A stretch of DNA of 64,000 nt. It comes from Burkholderia sp. WSM2232 (lineage in GTDB: Bacteria; Pseudomonadota; Gammaproteobacteria; Burkholderiales; Burkholderiaceae). The translations under genes and the position numbers were made by a program. Within the stretch, counting starts at the first letter, position 1; each line of letters starts with the position of its first letter. The DNA lies in assembly GCF_000472545.1 (NCBI RefSeq), contig NZ_AWZV01000003.1:254608-318607 (forward strand), written 5' to 3'. Below are positions 17,575 to 26,465 of the stretch, piece by piece. The notes below the pieces were generated by a model. It saw only the letters and a program-made list of their open reading frames with translations, did not search any database and was not told the origin of the DNA.

Positions 17575-18101
17575 AGAACCGTCCTTGCCAGCCGCATGAG
17601 TTTCGAACTCAGCGTGATGCGCCGGCGTGAAGCCTCGGTAACGTTGATGTCGAATTTCAGATGATCGCCCTCGCGCACGAGGCGAATCACCCAGCCGTGG
17701 TCGATCACGTCCGCCTCGCTGACGATCACGACCGGCGCGTCGGAAGCGAGCAGCGCCTTGATCGCCGAACTGGCGGCAGTGCCCGCGGTCAGCACCGCGA
17801 GCTGGCAATCCGCTGCTTTTTCCGCGCGCGGCAATGGACGAACCCGCCACGCCTGCTTGCCTCCGCGCTTGCCGTCCAGTCTCGCAAGAGCCTGGCCGAG
17901 CGGGCTTTCAGGATCGGCGCACACCGAAAGAATGTTGTCGGTGGGGCGTGCCGCGGGCCAGTCGGTGAACTGCGCGAAGTTGAAGATGTACGCGGCCTCG
18001 AGCGCAGGCAGGTCGACCTGGGCATCGACAGATGTGTGCACGATCAGCGGCGACGCGAACAGGACATACGCCGCAATGATCTGGATGCGAACGCGCTCCA
18101 T
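17571..18101 (-). CDS. YfiR-like periplasmic protein (DUF4154)
   Basis: 176 residues with an N-terminal hydrophobic signal (IIAAYVLFASPLIVHTSVDAQ) followed by the DUF4154 core: LEAAYIFNFAQFTDWPA, SVCADPESPLGQAL, DCQLAVLTAG, APVVIVSEAD and INVTEASRRRITLSSKLMRLAR. By family knowledge YfiR sits in the periplasm and restrains a YfiN diguanylate cyclase until envelope or redox signals release it. It lies between a TonB-dependent receptor (1 nt upstream) and a YfiN-like enzyme (ATGA overlap). Start at 18101 gives the signal peptide directly; an in-frame ATG 51 nt upstream overlaps the receptor gene and is less likely. Confidence 0.9.
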   Translation of the reverse strand: MERVRIQIIAAYVLFASPLIVHTSVDAQVDLPALEAAYIFNFAQFTDWPAARPTDNILSVCADPESPLGQALARLDGKRGGKQAWRVRPLPRAEKAADCQLAVLTAGTAASSAIKALLASDAPVVIVSEADVIDHGWVIRLVREGDHLKFDINVTEASRRRITLSSKLMRLARTVL

Positions 18102-18102
18102 A

Positions 18103-20142
18103 TCAGAACCCGTAAATGGCCTTGAAGAGGAAGGTCCGGCTTTGCTGCGCAACAGTCTCCTGTGTAAAGCCGGGCCCCACGGGGTCGGCGTACCGTTTGT
18201 CGGTCAGGTTATAGATCGAGAAAGACAGTTCGGCGCCGCGAATCAACCGGCGTGAACTGAGCGTGAGGTTCGCGAGACAGAAGCCGCCCGCCTCGCCGGC
18301 CTGGGCGAGACGCGACGACGTGCACTGCACCTCGAGCCCGGTCATCAACGCATTGGCGAAGAACGGTGCGGCCAGGTTGAGCTTTGCCAGATGCCTTGGC
18401 GAATTTTGCAGCGCCGCGCCGGTGTCGGAGTCATGCGCGATCTGATACGAGTAACTCGCGCGCAGACGCGCGCGCGCGAAGCGCTGCTCATAAACGAGTT
18501 CCGCGCCGCGTGCGGTCGCGCGGCTCACGTTGCGAAACATGAAGAGGCCGGACGAGTCCTGCGTCTCGCTGATCAGATCGCGCGCGTTGTACTGGAACAG
18601 TGACAGCGTTGCACGCCCCGTCGTGGACACTGCTCTTTCATAGACGAGTTCGGTCGTCGCGATATGCTCGGCCTTCAATGAGCGGTTTCCCACTTGCCCG
18701 TCCGGGCCGTTTATCGCGTAGTACATCTCATAGGCGTTGGGCGCGCGGTATGCCTCGCCATACAGCAGCTTGAAGGTGTCGCGCGGCGTCAGTTTGTAGA
18801 TGAGCCCGATGCGCGGGCTCAGGTTGCCGCCCGCGGCGGTCTGCTGGTCGTAACGCAAGCCCGCGTTCAACGTGAAATGCGCGGGCAGCGTGATTTCGTC
18901 CTCGATATACACACCGCCGCGATTGCCGCTGTGATGGTCGTCCAGGATTTGCGAGGCGGGGGCGACGTTGTAGTTGTACTGGTCGAGGCGCGCATCTCTC
19001 GCGAAGTCCGTGCCGATCACGATGCGATGCCTCGCAAAGGACGAGATGGTTGCGTGCACATCGGCCCCGTACCACAGCGCATGGCTTCCGTCGATGTTGG
19101 TTACGTACGGTTCGGGACCGATGACCGCCGGCATCCGGTAGTCGTAACGGCCCCAGTAGACCTGTGACGCCAGTAAGACGCTGTCGGAAAGCGCATGCTG
19201 GTACGAAAGGTCGAGATAGCTGTGGGTATCCGACACGCTGAACGGCGCATTGAACACTGCCCCGTACGGCGCGTCGGGAATGCCCTTGGTGCGGTTTCCG
19301 TAGATGAAGCTCAGCCGGAAGTCCCCATACGCGGCCCGCGCAAGAAAGTCCTGCGCGCGCTCGTAGTCGAGCCGGTTCGCGATGCCGCGATTCTGATCGG
19401 GCGTGTCGAACTCGGGGTAATAGAGGTCCTGGCCATTTCGCCCATACGCCGTGGCAGACAGCAGAATGTCGGCTCCGTGCGCGCCGTGCCAGCCGTACGA
19501 TGCACGCGCCTTCTTTTCGCCGAAACTGCCCGCCGCGACCGCGGCTTCAGCGCCGGCCAGATCGCTGCCGCTCTTGGTTATCACGTTGATGACGCCAAAG
19601 AGCGCGTTGGCGCCGTACATCGACGAACCGGGGCCTGGCACGTACTCGATGCGCTTCACCAGATCCATGTCGAGCGGAAAGTCCGAGCCGATGGGCGCCT
19701 GCCCGTATACGCCGTCGTTGGTGCGAATACCGTCTATCAGCAGCAGGAAGCGGCTGTTGTAGTCGCCCGGACGCTGAAATCCGCGTGAGCCGAGGTATTC
19801 GTATGTGCGATCGTTCGTTACATAGAGGCCGGGCAGCGAAGCAAGCGCGTCGGAGAGCGTGCGCCAGCCGAATTGACGGATGTCGTCGGCAGTCAGCACG
19901 ACCACTGCGGCCGGCGCGTCGGTAACGGACTGGTCGAACCGCGACGCGGTGTTGACCGTGACCTGCATCAGCGCCTCAAGCGGCATCGCGGCCAGCTCGG
20001 CAGTGTCCGAGGGCATCGTGACGCTCTCGTTCTCCTCGTTGCCGGCGAATGCCGCGGGCGAGCACAGCGTTGCCAGTCCAGCGACCGAGTAAGCGACGAG
20101 GCGGTGCGTAATGGAATAGGGAGCGCGCGTAGTTGGAGCCAT
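18103..20142 (-). CDS. TonB-dependent outer-membrane receptor
   Basis: 679 residues. Signal peptide ending near CSPAAFAG, then a plug domain (APAAVVVLTADDIRQFGWRT, GSRGFQRPGDYNSRFLLLIDGIR, VKRIEYVPGPGSSMYGANALFGVINVITK) and a 22-strand barrel ending in aromatic Phe (FLFKAIYGF), as expected for outer-membrane insertion. It resembles the vitamin/siderophore (CirA/BtuB-like) branch; the ligand is not visible. First gene of a three-gene operon with the YfiR-like and GGDEF-EAL genes, so ligand binding or transport may be tied to c-di-GMP signalling. No strong ribosome site precedes the ATG at 20142. Confidence 0.93.
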   Translation of the reverse strand: MAPTTRAPYSITHRLVAYSVAGLATLCSPAAFAGNEENESVTMPSDTAELAAMPLEALMQVTVNTASRFDQSVTDAPAAVVVLTADDIRQFGWRTLSDALASLPGLYVTNDRTYEYLGSRGFQRPGDYNSRFLLLIDGIRTNDGVYGQAPIGSDFPLDMDLVKRIEYVPGPGSSMYGANALFGVINVITKSGSDLAGAEAAVAAGSFGEKKARASYGWHGAHGADILLSATAYGRNGQDLYYPEFDTPDQNRGIANRLDYERAQDFLARAAYGDFRLSFIYGNRTKGIPDAPYGAVFNAPFSVSDTHSYLDLSYQHALSDSVLLASQVYWGRYDYRMPAVIGPEPYVTNIDGSHALWYGADVHATISSFARHRIVIGTDFARDARLDQYNYNVAPASQILDDHHSGNRGGVYIEDEITLPAHFTLNAGLRYDQQTAAGGNLSPRIGLIYKLTPRDTFKLLYGEAYRAPNAYEMYYAINGPDGQVGNRSLKAEHIATTELVYERAVSTTGRATLSLFQYNARDLISETQDSSGLFMFRNVSRATARGAELVYEQRFARARLRASYSYQIAHDSDTGAALQNSPRHLAKLNLAAPFFANALMTGLEVQCTSSRLAQAGEAGGFCLANLTLSSRRLIRGAELSFSIYNLTDKRYADPVGPGFTQETVAQQSRTFLFKAIYGF

Positions 20143-20500
20143 GACAGCCGATTAATGTGACGAACGCTCCTTACGAATTGGATCGTTACCTTTTTGTTAT
20201 CGGCTTGCAGCGGGGAAGCTTGAGTACCAAGGCTGCGGTAACGCGAGCGCCAGCGGACGCGGGCATTGTAAAAAAGGGCGTGGACGAAGGCCGTTCTGGA
20301 CGGTCAAAAGGCGCGTTCGGGGGATCACGGGTGAGCTTTTTTATGCATTGGCATGCTGCGGTTGCGCGCGCTGCATGGATTTCGGCGCTATTGGACGGGT
20401 GGATTGGCGCGGCGCGGCATGCGGCTTGCTGTATGCGTTCTTTTTACCGCTGCGTGCCATCTTCATGCGACAGACCTTTCCGACCGGAGCACTCGGCTCC
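20143..20500. other. Intergenic region upstream of the TonB receptor gene
   Basis: About 360 bp without a supported gene between the divergent receptor and a small plus-strand ORF. It should hold the receptor operon promoter, but I could not pick out a convincing -35/-10 pair or a Fur-like box by eye. Confidence 0.4.
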
Positions 20501-20713
20501 ATGCGGCAGGCAATGATTGAACGTGATCTTGCCCATATCGAGCACGTGCTGCTGTCCTGCGCGGCCAGTGCACGCGAGAACTCGGCTCTGCCTCTTAGCT
20601 ACTGGCACGACCGTCTGCGGCGCATCAAGGATGGCGGCCAGTTATGGGGCGTGCATCTCCGCAAGATCGACACGTTGCAGCGCATTCTCAACGGCGCGCC
20701 GCCGCCGGGTTAA
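20501..20713 (+). CDS. Small conserved-looking hypothetical protein
   Basis: 70 residues starting MRQAMIERDLAH. The composition (IERDLAHIEHVLLS, LPLSYWHDRLRRI, LRKIDTLQRIL) looks like real coding and resembles short helical proteins often seen in Burkholderia genomes, with an alternation of charged and aliphatic residues. The start is uncertain: ATG codons at 20465, 20501 and 20513 are in frame, and GGCAGG lies just before 20513. No known domain; cytosolic. Function unknown. Confidence 0.45.
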   Translation: MRQAMIERDLAHIEHVLLSCAASARENSALPLSYWHDRLRRIKDGGQLWGVHLRKIDTLQRILNGAPPPG

Positions 20714-21089
20714 CCCTGTTCACACGTGTTCTCGGGTGCGGCCGGCGTTCCCCGGTTGCACGTCGCGAATTACCTGATTGCGCGAGTGCATGCTTCGATG
20801 TATTCGCGAGCCGCGAAGCATCTGATTTTTCACGGGCGTCCTTTTCCCAGTCGGCAGCGCGGCCGTAGTGTGCGCCTGAACCGACCGCTTCCTTTCGACG
20901 ATCCGCAATCCACTTCTGTGTTGTTGTCTCCCCGCGTTGGCCTGACCAGTAGCGGCCATGTCCTCATCAACAAGGTTTTGACAAGTGCTCACGAGGCGCG
21001 CTTCTTGCGGCGTGACGGCAACGCATGCCGGAGCTCCGGCAGCGCGACCAGGCAGTGCACTCTTGTGCGCGCAAACCACGGAGAAAGAC
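20714..21089. other. Intergenic region upstream of the CsbD-like gene
   Basis: About 376 bp in which overlapping ORFs on both strands have no family features. I see no terminator or repeat. It probably carries the promoter of the csbD-yqjE-yqjK-like group. Confidence 0.4.
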
Positions 21090-21374
21090 ATGGAAACAGG
21101 CAAAGTGGAAGGAACGGTGAAGGAAATCGGCGGCAAGCTGGAACAGACGGCTGGCGAAATGCTCGGCGACACCGGAACGCAAATGGCCGGCACCGCACGC
21201 GAACTGAGCGGCAAGGCTCAACAGGTGTGGGCCGATCTTGCCGACGTGGTGCGCGAAACCACCACGGAGCGGCCGTTTACCGCGCTCGCGATTGCGGCGG
21301 CCGCCGGCTTCATACTCGGCGCACTGCGTTCGGCGACCGCGCGCGATGTTCGCGGCGACAGGGATTACCGTTAG
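21090..21374 (+). CDS. CsbD-like stress protein with C-terminal membrane anchor
   Basis: 94 residues. The N-terminal half (GKVEGTVKEIGGKLEQTAGEMLGD) matches CsbD-type stress proteins; the C-terminal part (ERPFTALAIAAAAGFILGAL) matches the membrane anchor of DUF883/ElaB/YqjD proteins, which tether to the inner membrane. So the protein looks like a CsbD-DUF883 hybrid. Start 21090 follows GGAGA; the 105-nt upstream extension is not family-like. It precedes YqjE-like and YqjK-like genes, as YqjD does in enterobacteria, which supports an envelope-stress role. Expression in stationary phase is expected from relatives, not shown here. Confidence 0.85.
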   Translation: METGKVEGTVKEIGGKLEQTAGEMLGDTGTQMAGTARELSGKAQQVWADLADVVRETTTERPFTALAIAAAAGFILGALRSATARDVRGDRDYR

Positions 21375-21414
21375 AGACGGTTGGCACAGAGCCGATTGCA
21401 TCGTTCCGATGAAG

Positions 21415-21449
21415 CGCTCGCCGCCGGCCCGCACATCCGGCGGCGAGCG
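21415..21449. other. Strong 13-bp stem-loop between csbD-like and yqjE-like genes
   Basis: Arms CGCTCGCCGCCGG (21415-21427) and CCGGCGGCGAGCG (21437-21449) are perfectly complementary with a 9-nt loop. No T run follows on either strand, so it is more likely an mRNA-stability or attenuating hairpin than a complete terminator. Confidence 0.75.
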
Positions 21450-21482
21450 TCTGTGACGGCAATTGCTGGCGGGAGATACACG

Positions 21483-21857
21483 ATGTCGATACATACCAAG
21501 GTCAGCCAGTGGCGCAACGTCGCGCGCTTCTGTTCCAGTCGGGCGGTCGATTACGCCGAGCTTCTGGCGCTGGAGCTGGACGAGGCCAAAGCACGGCTGG
21601 TGCGCGAAGTCATTGCGATGGTCGTGCTGGCGGTCGCCGCCATGTTCACCCTCTCTTTTCTTTGCGTGGCCATCATCGTCACGGCGTGGAATACGCCCTA
21701 CGTCGTGGCCGTTGCGTGGGGCGTCGCGGGCGCGTGGCTGCTCATATCGCTTGCCACCTTCGCGATGATGAAGATGCAAAAGCCCGTCGAGCCGTTGCAC
21801 GTGCTGCGCGACGAAGTGTCGAGCGACCTCGAAGCCCTGAAGGATGCCCTCAAATGA
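21483..21857 (+). CDS. YqjE-like membrane protein (phage holin 3_6 / DUF1469)
   Basis: 124 residues: a basic and acidic N-terminal helix (YAELLALELDEAKARLVREV), two membrane helices (~44-66 and ~71-95) and a cytosolic C-terminal helix. The pattern matches YqjE/DUF1469 proteins, inner-membrane partners of YqjD. Despite the holin-superfamily name there is no phage context. GGGAGA precedes the ATG at 21483. Its stop overlaps the next gene by ATGA. Confidence 0.86.
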   Translation: MSIHTKVSQWRNVARFCSSRAVDYAELLALELDEAKARLVREVIAMVVLAVAAMFTLSFLCVAIIVTAWNTPYVVAVAWGVAGAWLLISLATFAMMKMQKPVEPLHVLRDEVSSDLEALKDALK

Positions 21858-22156
21858 AACACGATCCACGCAGGCATCAGGAACACCGTGCGGTCATTCT
21901 GGAGCGCATGGCCATGACGCGGGCGCAGTTGCTGTCCGCGAATCTGGCGCTGCGCACGCCCCATCGGGCGATCAGAGCCGGCGTGCCAGCCGTCAACGTG
22001 ATGACTTCGCTCGCCGATACGCCATACGTCGCGCTCGTGCTGGCGGCCGGTCTTGCCGCGGTTGTGCTCGGGCCGCGCAAGGCGATCGGAACGCTCGCAC
22101 GCACCAGCGTGATGGCGTGGCTCACGCGGTCCGCGCGAAGCGTATTCCAGCGCTAA
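21854..22156 (+). CDS. YqjK-like small protein
   Basis: 100 residues; N-terminal charged helix (HRAVILERMAMTRAQLLSANLAL), then one hydrophobic segment (TPYVALVLAAGLAAVVLG) and a basic tail. Position directly after the YqjE-like gene, with ATGA overlap, and the helix pattern suggest the YqjK-like third member of the YqjD-YqjE-YqjK membrane group. Similarity is by layout more than by strong motif, so the function stays open. Confidence 0.75.
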   Translation: MKHDPRRHQEHRAVILERMAMTRAQLLSANLALRTPHRAIRAGVPAVNVMTSLADTPYVALVLAAGLAAVVLGPRKAIGTLARTSVMAWLTRSARSVFQR

Positions 22157-22320
22157 CAGGCTGCGGCGCTGCGATGCCGCGCCGCGAATTTACACGCGCG
22201 ATGTAGCAACTATCGCGTGACGCCGTTCGCGATGCATATTGGTGCGCCCGGTGCAGTGCGTCCAATGTGTGCAACTGAGCCGCGAGCCGGATGAACCGTA
22301 CGTACAGTGTGGAGGAATTT

Positions 22321-23490
22321 ATGAAGGCTCTCAGGTGGCATGGCAAGAAAGACATACGGTGCGACACCGTGCCCGATCCAAAGATCGAACATCCGCGCGA
22401 CGCGATCATCAAGGTCTCGAGTTGCGCGATATGCGGCTCCGATCTCCACCTCTACGACGGCTTTATGCCCGGCATGGAATCCGGCGACATCATGGGTCAC
22501 GAATTCATGGGCGAGGTGGTGGAAGTCGGCAAGGAGAATACGGCGCTCAAGGTGGGCGACCGCATTGTCGTGCCGTTCACGATTATTTGCGGCGAATGCG
22601 ACCAATGCAGGCGCGGCAACTTCTCGGTGTGCGAGCGCAGTAACCGCAATAAGGATGTCGCCGACAAGATGTTCGGCCATACAACTGCGGGTCTCTTCGG
22701 CTATACGCATCTGACGGGCGGCTATCCCGGCGGGCAAGCAGAGTTCGTGCGCGTGCCGTATGCGGATAAGACGCACGTGAAAATTCCCGACGGTCTCACC
22801 GACGAACAGGTGCTCTTTCTCGGCGACATCTTCCCGACCGGCTGGCAAGCCGCGGTGCAATGCGATATCGAGCCAACCGACACGGTTGCAATATGGGGCG
22901 CGGGCCCTGTCGGGCAAATGGCGATCCGCAGCGCCGTGCTGCTTGGTGCCAGGCAGGTGATCGTGATCGACTGCGTGCCCGAGCGTCTTTCAATGGCGCG
23001 CGCAGGCGGCGCCGTCACGATCGACTTCAAGGAAGAAAGCGTGCTTGAGCGCCTGAAAGAACTAACGGGCGGCAAGGGCCCGGAGAAATGCATCGACGCG
23101 GTGGGCATGGAGTCGCACGCCACGCGCTCGCTCGACGCGATGTACGACCGCGCCAAGCAGGCTGTGATGCTCGAAACGGACCGGCCGCATGTGCTGCGCG
23201 AAATGATCTACGTGTGCCGTCCTGCTGGAACGTTGTCCGTGCCTGGCGTCTACGGCGGGCTGGTGGACAAGATTCCGTTCGGTGCGTCCATGAACAAGGG
23301 GCTCACATGGCGCATGGGACAAACGCACGTGAATCGCTGGACCGACGACCTGTTGCGGCGAATCGAGCAAGGGCAGATCGATCCGTCTTTCGTGATCACG
23401 CACACAGTTTCGCTGGATGAAGGTCCACGCATGTACAAGACGTTTCGCGACAAGGAAGACGGCTGCATCAAGGTCGTGCTGAAGCCTTGA
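22321..23490 (+). CDS. Zinc-dependent alcohol dehydrogenase, FdhA-like subgroup
   Basis: 389-residue medium-chain dehydrogenase. Catalytic zinc ligands Cys (CAICGSDLH) and GHEFMGEV; structural zinc cysteines in [16 protein letters not shown]; Rossmann motif [12 protein letters not shown]. The long C-terminal part ([35 protein letters not shown]) is typical of the glutathione-independent formaldehyde dehydrogenase-like branch, but the subgroup includes many enzymes of unknown substrate. GGAGG before ATG 22321 decides the start. Stands alone; no obvious operon partner except perhaps the membrane protein downstream. Confidence 0.9.
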   Translation: MKALRWHGKKDIRCDTVPDPKIEHPRDAIIKVSSCAICGSDLHLYDGFMPGMESGDIMGHEFMGEVVEVGKENTALKVGDRIVVPFTIICGECDQCRRGNFSVCERSNRNKDVADKMFGHTTAGLFGYTHLTGGYPGGQAEFVRVPYADKTHVKIPDGLTDEQVLFLGDIFPTGWQAAVQCDIEPTDTVAIWGAGPVGQMAIRSAVLLGARQVIVIDCVPERLSMARAGGAVTIDFKEESVLERLKELTGGKGPEKCIDAVGMESHATRSLDAMYDRAKQAVMLETDRPHVLREMIYVCRPAGTLSVPGVYGGLVDKIPFGASMNKGLTWRMGQTHVNRWTDDLLRRIEQGQIDPSFVITHTVSLDEGPRMYKTFRDKEDGCIKVVLKP

Positions 23491-23609
23491 CGGTGCGTGC
23501 GGGCGATAGCGGAGCACGCTGGCTTGCCGATCGTCGAAGATGCAAAGCGCAGCGTTTCTAGCCACAGGAGCCGCGTTGATCGCGGCTCACCAGAATGAAG
23601 GTGATGCAA

Positions 23610-24218
23610 ATGGATTCTCGTAGTGACTCTACGCAGGGCGCTCGCGCGCTGAAAGAAAGGCTGCCGCAAGCCGATTCGGTTGCGCGCGGACTCGGCTGGT
23701 TCAGCATTGCACTGGGCGTCGCCGAGCTCCTCGCGCCGCGCATGATGGCCCGCGCGGCCGGTGTGGAGACGGGCGCTGGTGCCATGCGTTTCTATGGTTT
23801 GCGCGAGCTCGCCTGCGGTGTCGGCATTCTGGCGTCGCGCAATCCGCGGCCGTTCTTATGGGCACGCGTGGGTGGCGATGCGCTCGACCTCGGCACGCTG
23901 GCGCTGTCGTCGAACAGGTTGAGTGCGCGCGAACGGCAACGCGCCAGCGTTGCGGCGCTCAACGTTGCGTGCGTGACGGCGCTCGACGTGTATGCCGCGA
24001 AATGCGCCGGCAATACGCCGCGCGCGCCGTCGGTCGACTATGGCGATCGTTCGGGTTTTGCCCAATCGCCAGAGCAGATGCGCGGTGCCGCGCTTGCGGA
24101 CTTTGAGATACCGCGTGACATGCGTGCGCCCGAGGCGCTCGCGCCGTACACGCGGAGCGACGCTTCAGCGTTGCAGGCAGGAGCCGGGCGAGCCGGCAAC
24201 GCGACCGACGGGGTATGA
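23610..24218 (+). CDS. Hypothetical membrane protein
   Basis: 202 residues. Residues ~28-60 (GLGWFSIALGVAELLAPRMMARAAGV) and ~60-90 (RFYGLRELACGVGILASRNPRPFLWARVGGDALDLGTLAL), with another hydrophobic stretch (ASVAALNVACVTALDVYAAK), give three to four membrane helices resembling DUF4267-type proteins; in other bacteria such segments occur beside or fused to cyclase/dehydrase domains. The polar C-terminal third has no known domain. Start 23610 is preferred for AAGGTG 6 nt upstream; ATGs at 23595 and 23604 are also in frame. It follows the alcohol dehydrogenase by 119 nt. Confidence 0.75.
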   Translation: MDSRSDSTQGARALKERLPQADSVARGLGWFSIALGVAELLAPRMMARAAGVETGAGAMRFYGLRELACGVGILASRNPRPFLWARVGGDALDLGTLALSSNRLSARERQRASVAALNVACVTALDVYAAKCAGNTPRAPSVDYGDRSGFAQSPEQMRGAALADFEIPRDMRAPEALAPYTRSDASALQAGAGRAGNATDGV

Positions 24219-24223
24219 AGGGT

Positions 24224-24260
24224 ACGAAGCGTACCGGTGCCTGTGACGGGTACGCTTCGT
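24224..24260. terminator. Stem-loop between convergent genes, possible bidirectional terminator
   Basis: Arms ACGAAGCGTACC (24224-24235) and GGTACGCTTCGT (24249-24260) pair over 12 bp with a 13-nt loop. The gene stops flank it (24218 on plus, 24314 on minus). The T tracts are poor on both sides, so termination strength is doubtful. Confidence 0.5.
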
Positions 24261-24313
24261 TTGGGTTCCTAAACGGACTGCGGCGCTCCGCGCGTATCGC
24301 AGCGCGGGCCGGT

Positions 24314-24571
24314 TTACGCCTCCAGGTCGTCTTTACTGGTGGGATGCCCCTTCGCGCCGCCGGGCTCCAGATCCGGATCGACGTGATCGTGCTCGGGCGT
24401 GTAGGGCCCTTCTTCCGGATGATCTTTCCCTTTTGGAATGAGCGTGGCGTCCATGTTTCCGTGCGGGCGCTGTTCGACTTTGCCGTCGGACTTCACCTTC
24501 ACGTCGCCATCGCGAAGCTGTTCGCGCCGTTGGTCCGCGCGTTCGACGGGATCGGACGGTTCCTGATTCAT
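24314..24571 (-). CDS. Small hydrophilic hypothetical protein
   Basis: 85 residues, strongly charged and without hydrophobic segments (VERADQRREQLRDGD, PKGKDHPEEGPYTPEHDHVDPDLEPGG). Likely intrinsically disordered. A clear AAGGAGGAAGCG ribosome site precedes the ATG, which supports a real gene. Transcribed away from recQ; function unknown. Confidence 0.7.
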   Translation of the reverse strand: MNQEPSDPVERADQRREQLRDGDVKVKSDGKVEQRPHGNMDATLIPKGKDHPEEGPYTPEHDHVDPDLEPGGAKGHPTSKDDLEA

Positions 24572-24719
24572 CGCTTCCTCCTTCTGGTTGGTTCACGCAT
24601 TCGTTCATGCACATCATGGATCGAGCAAACGCGATACCCGCGCTGCGCTGCACGCGGATTGCTGTCAACTTTCATCTCACGGCGGGCAAGCGTGCCCGCA
24701 AGGACATCTGCTTCCAACC

Positions 24720-26465
24720 ATGACACTCGACCAACGGCTTCGCAGCATGCGCAAGACCATGCGCGACATGTTCGGTATCGCGCGTTTGCGAGCCGGCCAG
24801 GAGGACATCATCCGCAGCGTGTTGGAGCATCGCGACACCCTTGCCACGATGCCGACCGGCGCGGGCAAGTCGCTGTGCTACCAGTTGCCCGCGCTGCATC
24901 TGGAGGGCACCACGCTTGTCGTTTCTCCGTTGATCGCGCTGATGAAGGACCAGGCCGACAAGCTGCTCGCGGCGGGCATTGGCTGCACGCTCGTGAACAG
25001 CACGCTCAAGAGCCGTGCCGAGCGCGAAGCGCTGCAACGCATCGCAGCGGGCGAGAGCGGCATTGTGTTCGTGACGCCGGAGCGTCTCGCGCAGCCGGCG
25101 TTCATCGAAACGTTGCGCTCGCGTCCGGAAAATCGCGTCGGCCTTGTGGTCGTGGACGAAGCGCACTGCGTGTCGCATTGGGGACACGATTTCCGACCCG
25201 CGTTTCTCCAGATCGCGGCGGCGGTGAAGTTGCTGGGACAGCCGCCCATACTCGCGCTGACTGCCACCGCGACACCGCGCGTGATCGACGACATTGTGCG
25301 CTCGCTCGCGTTGCGTGAGCCGCGCGTGGTTCGCACCGGCACGTATCGGGAGAATCTGCGCTACCGGGTAGTGCAGGTCAGCACGGCAGGCGGCAAGGAC
25401 GGTGCCGCGCGCGCGATGGCCGCAAAGCGAGAGCAACTGTCGACGCTGCTCGCGTCGCTTGCGGGCACCGGCATCGTCTATGCCGCCACCGTGCGCGACG
25501 TCGACCGCATCTACGGCTGGCTGGCGGAAGCCGGCGAATCGGTCTCGCGCTACCACGGTCGGATGGCGGCGGCCGCGCGCGAAGAGGCGCAGGAGCAGTT
25601 CATGTCAGGTGCGACGCGCTTGATGGTTGCGACCAATGCGTTCGGAATGGGCATCGACAAGGCGGACATTCGCTTCGTCATTCACTACCAGATTCCGGGC
25701 AGCCTCGATGCGTACTATCAGGAGACAGGCCGCGCGGGTCGTGATGGCGAGCCTGCCGACTGCGTGCTGCTGTTCGATCTGAACGACAAGCGCATCCAGC
25801 AGTTCTTCCTTGCCGGGCGCTATCCGAGTGTCGAACTTGCACAGCGCGTGTACGACACATTGGCGGCGCGGATCGACGAAGACCCGAAGGGCGCTACGCT
25901 GAAGGCGCTCAAAGACGCGTTGCCCGACGTCGGCGCGGGCAAGCTGGAAGTCGCGTTGAACATGCTGATCGATGCGCGCGTGGCTGGCCGCGATCGTCAG
26001 CGTCGTTATCGCCTGCGCGATCGTGACGACGCACCGCAGCCGGCACGCGACACCGTCGCGCAAGCTGCGGCGCAATTCGAGCAGATGAGCGCACACGACC
26101 GCGAAACGCTGCAGGCGATGATCGACTACGCGCAAACCGGCCAGTGCCGCTGGCGCGCGATTCTCGAGTATTACGGCGATACGCCTGCCGTGGAGCGCTG
26201 CGGCGTATGCGATAACTGTGTGCGTCCGCCGCAGATCGATGTGACGCAGCAGGATATTGTTGCAGGCGCAACGACCGAGAACGAGGTCGCGCGCAGGAAG
26301 AATGCGCCGCCCACACCGCGCGCCTGGGCTCCCGGCGATGCAGTGCGAGTGCCGCGCTACGGCGCGGGCGAAGTCGCGCTCGCGAGCGGCGAACAGGTGG
26401 CTGTGCAATTCCCGGACGGCAGCACGCGCACCTTTCTTGCGAGCTACGTAAGAGCGGGGCGCTGA
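24720..26465 (+). CDS. RecQ-family ATP-dependent DNA helicase
   Basis: 581-residue superfamily 2 helicase. Motif 0 RAGQEDII (~24-31), Walker A MPTGAGKS (44-51), DEAH at ~146-149, LTATATP, and helicase C motifs [18 protein letters not shown] and [12 protein letters not shown], then a RecQ zinc-binding domain with [12 protein letters not shown] and CGVCDNC. Instead of winged-helix plus HRDC, the C-terminus is a short beta-rich module ([26 protein letters not shown]) like the DUF3553/CarD-type tails. It is therefore a shortened RecQ paralogue; the genome may carry a canonical recQ elsewhere. Start chosen at 24720; the 132-nt upstream in-frame extension lacks family features. Overlaps the convergent decarboxylase gene by 22 nt. 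Confidence 0.93.
   Translation: MTLDQRLRSMRKTMRDMFGIARLRAGQEDIIRSVLEHRDTLATMPTGAGKSLCYQLPALHLEGTTLVVSPLIALMKDQADKLLAAGIGCTLVNSTLKSRAEREALQRIAAGESGIVFVTPERLAQPAFIETLRSRPENRVGLVVVDEAHCVSHWGHDFRPAFLQIAAAVKLLGQPPILALTATATPRVIDDIVRSLALREPRVVRTGTYRENLRYRVVQVSTAGGKDGAARAMAAKREQLSTLLASLAGTGIVYAATVRDVDRIYGWLAEAGESVSRYHGRMAAAAREEAQEQFMSGATRLMVATNAFGMGIDKADIRFVIHYQIPGSLDAYYQETGRAGRDGEPADCVLLFDLNDKRIQQFFLAGRYPSVELAQRVYDTLAARIDEDPKGATLKALKDALPDVGAGKLEVALNMLIDARVAGRDRQRRYRLRDRDDAPQPARDTVAQAAAQFEQMSAHDRETLQAMIDYAQTGQCRWRAILEYYGDTPAVERCGVCDNCVRPPQIDVTQQDIVAGATTENEVARRKNAPPTPRAWAPGDAVRVPRYGAGEVALASGEQVAVQFPDGSTRTFLASYVRAGR

Noticed and set aside
21415..21449. Intrinsic terminator
   Set aside because: The stem is strong but no T tract follows on either strand; kept only as a stem-loop.
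21483..21857. Prophage holin
   Set aside because: The holin-superfamily match is to the YqjE-type housekeeping branch and no phage gene is nearby.
23568..23588. Riboswitch or terminator before the membrane protein gene
   Set aside because: Only a simple 8-bp hairpin with a 5-nt loop, no T run and no wider conserved structure visible.
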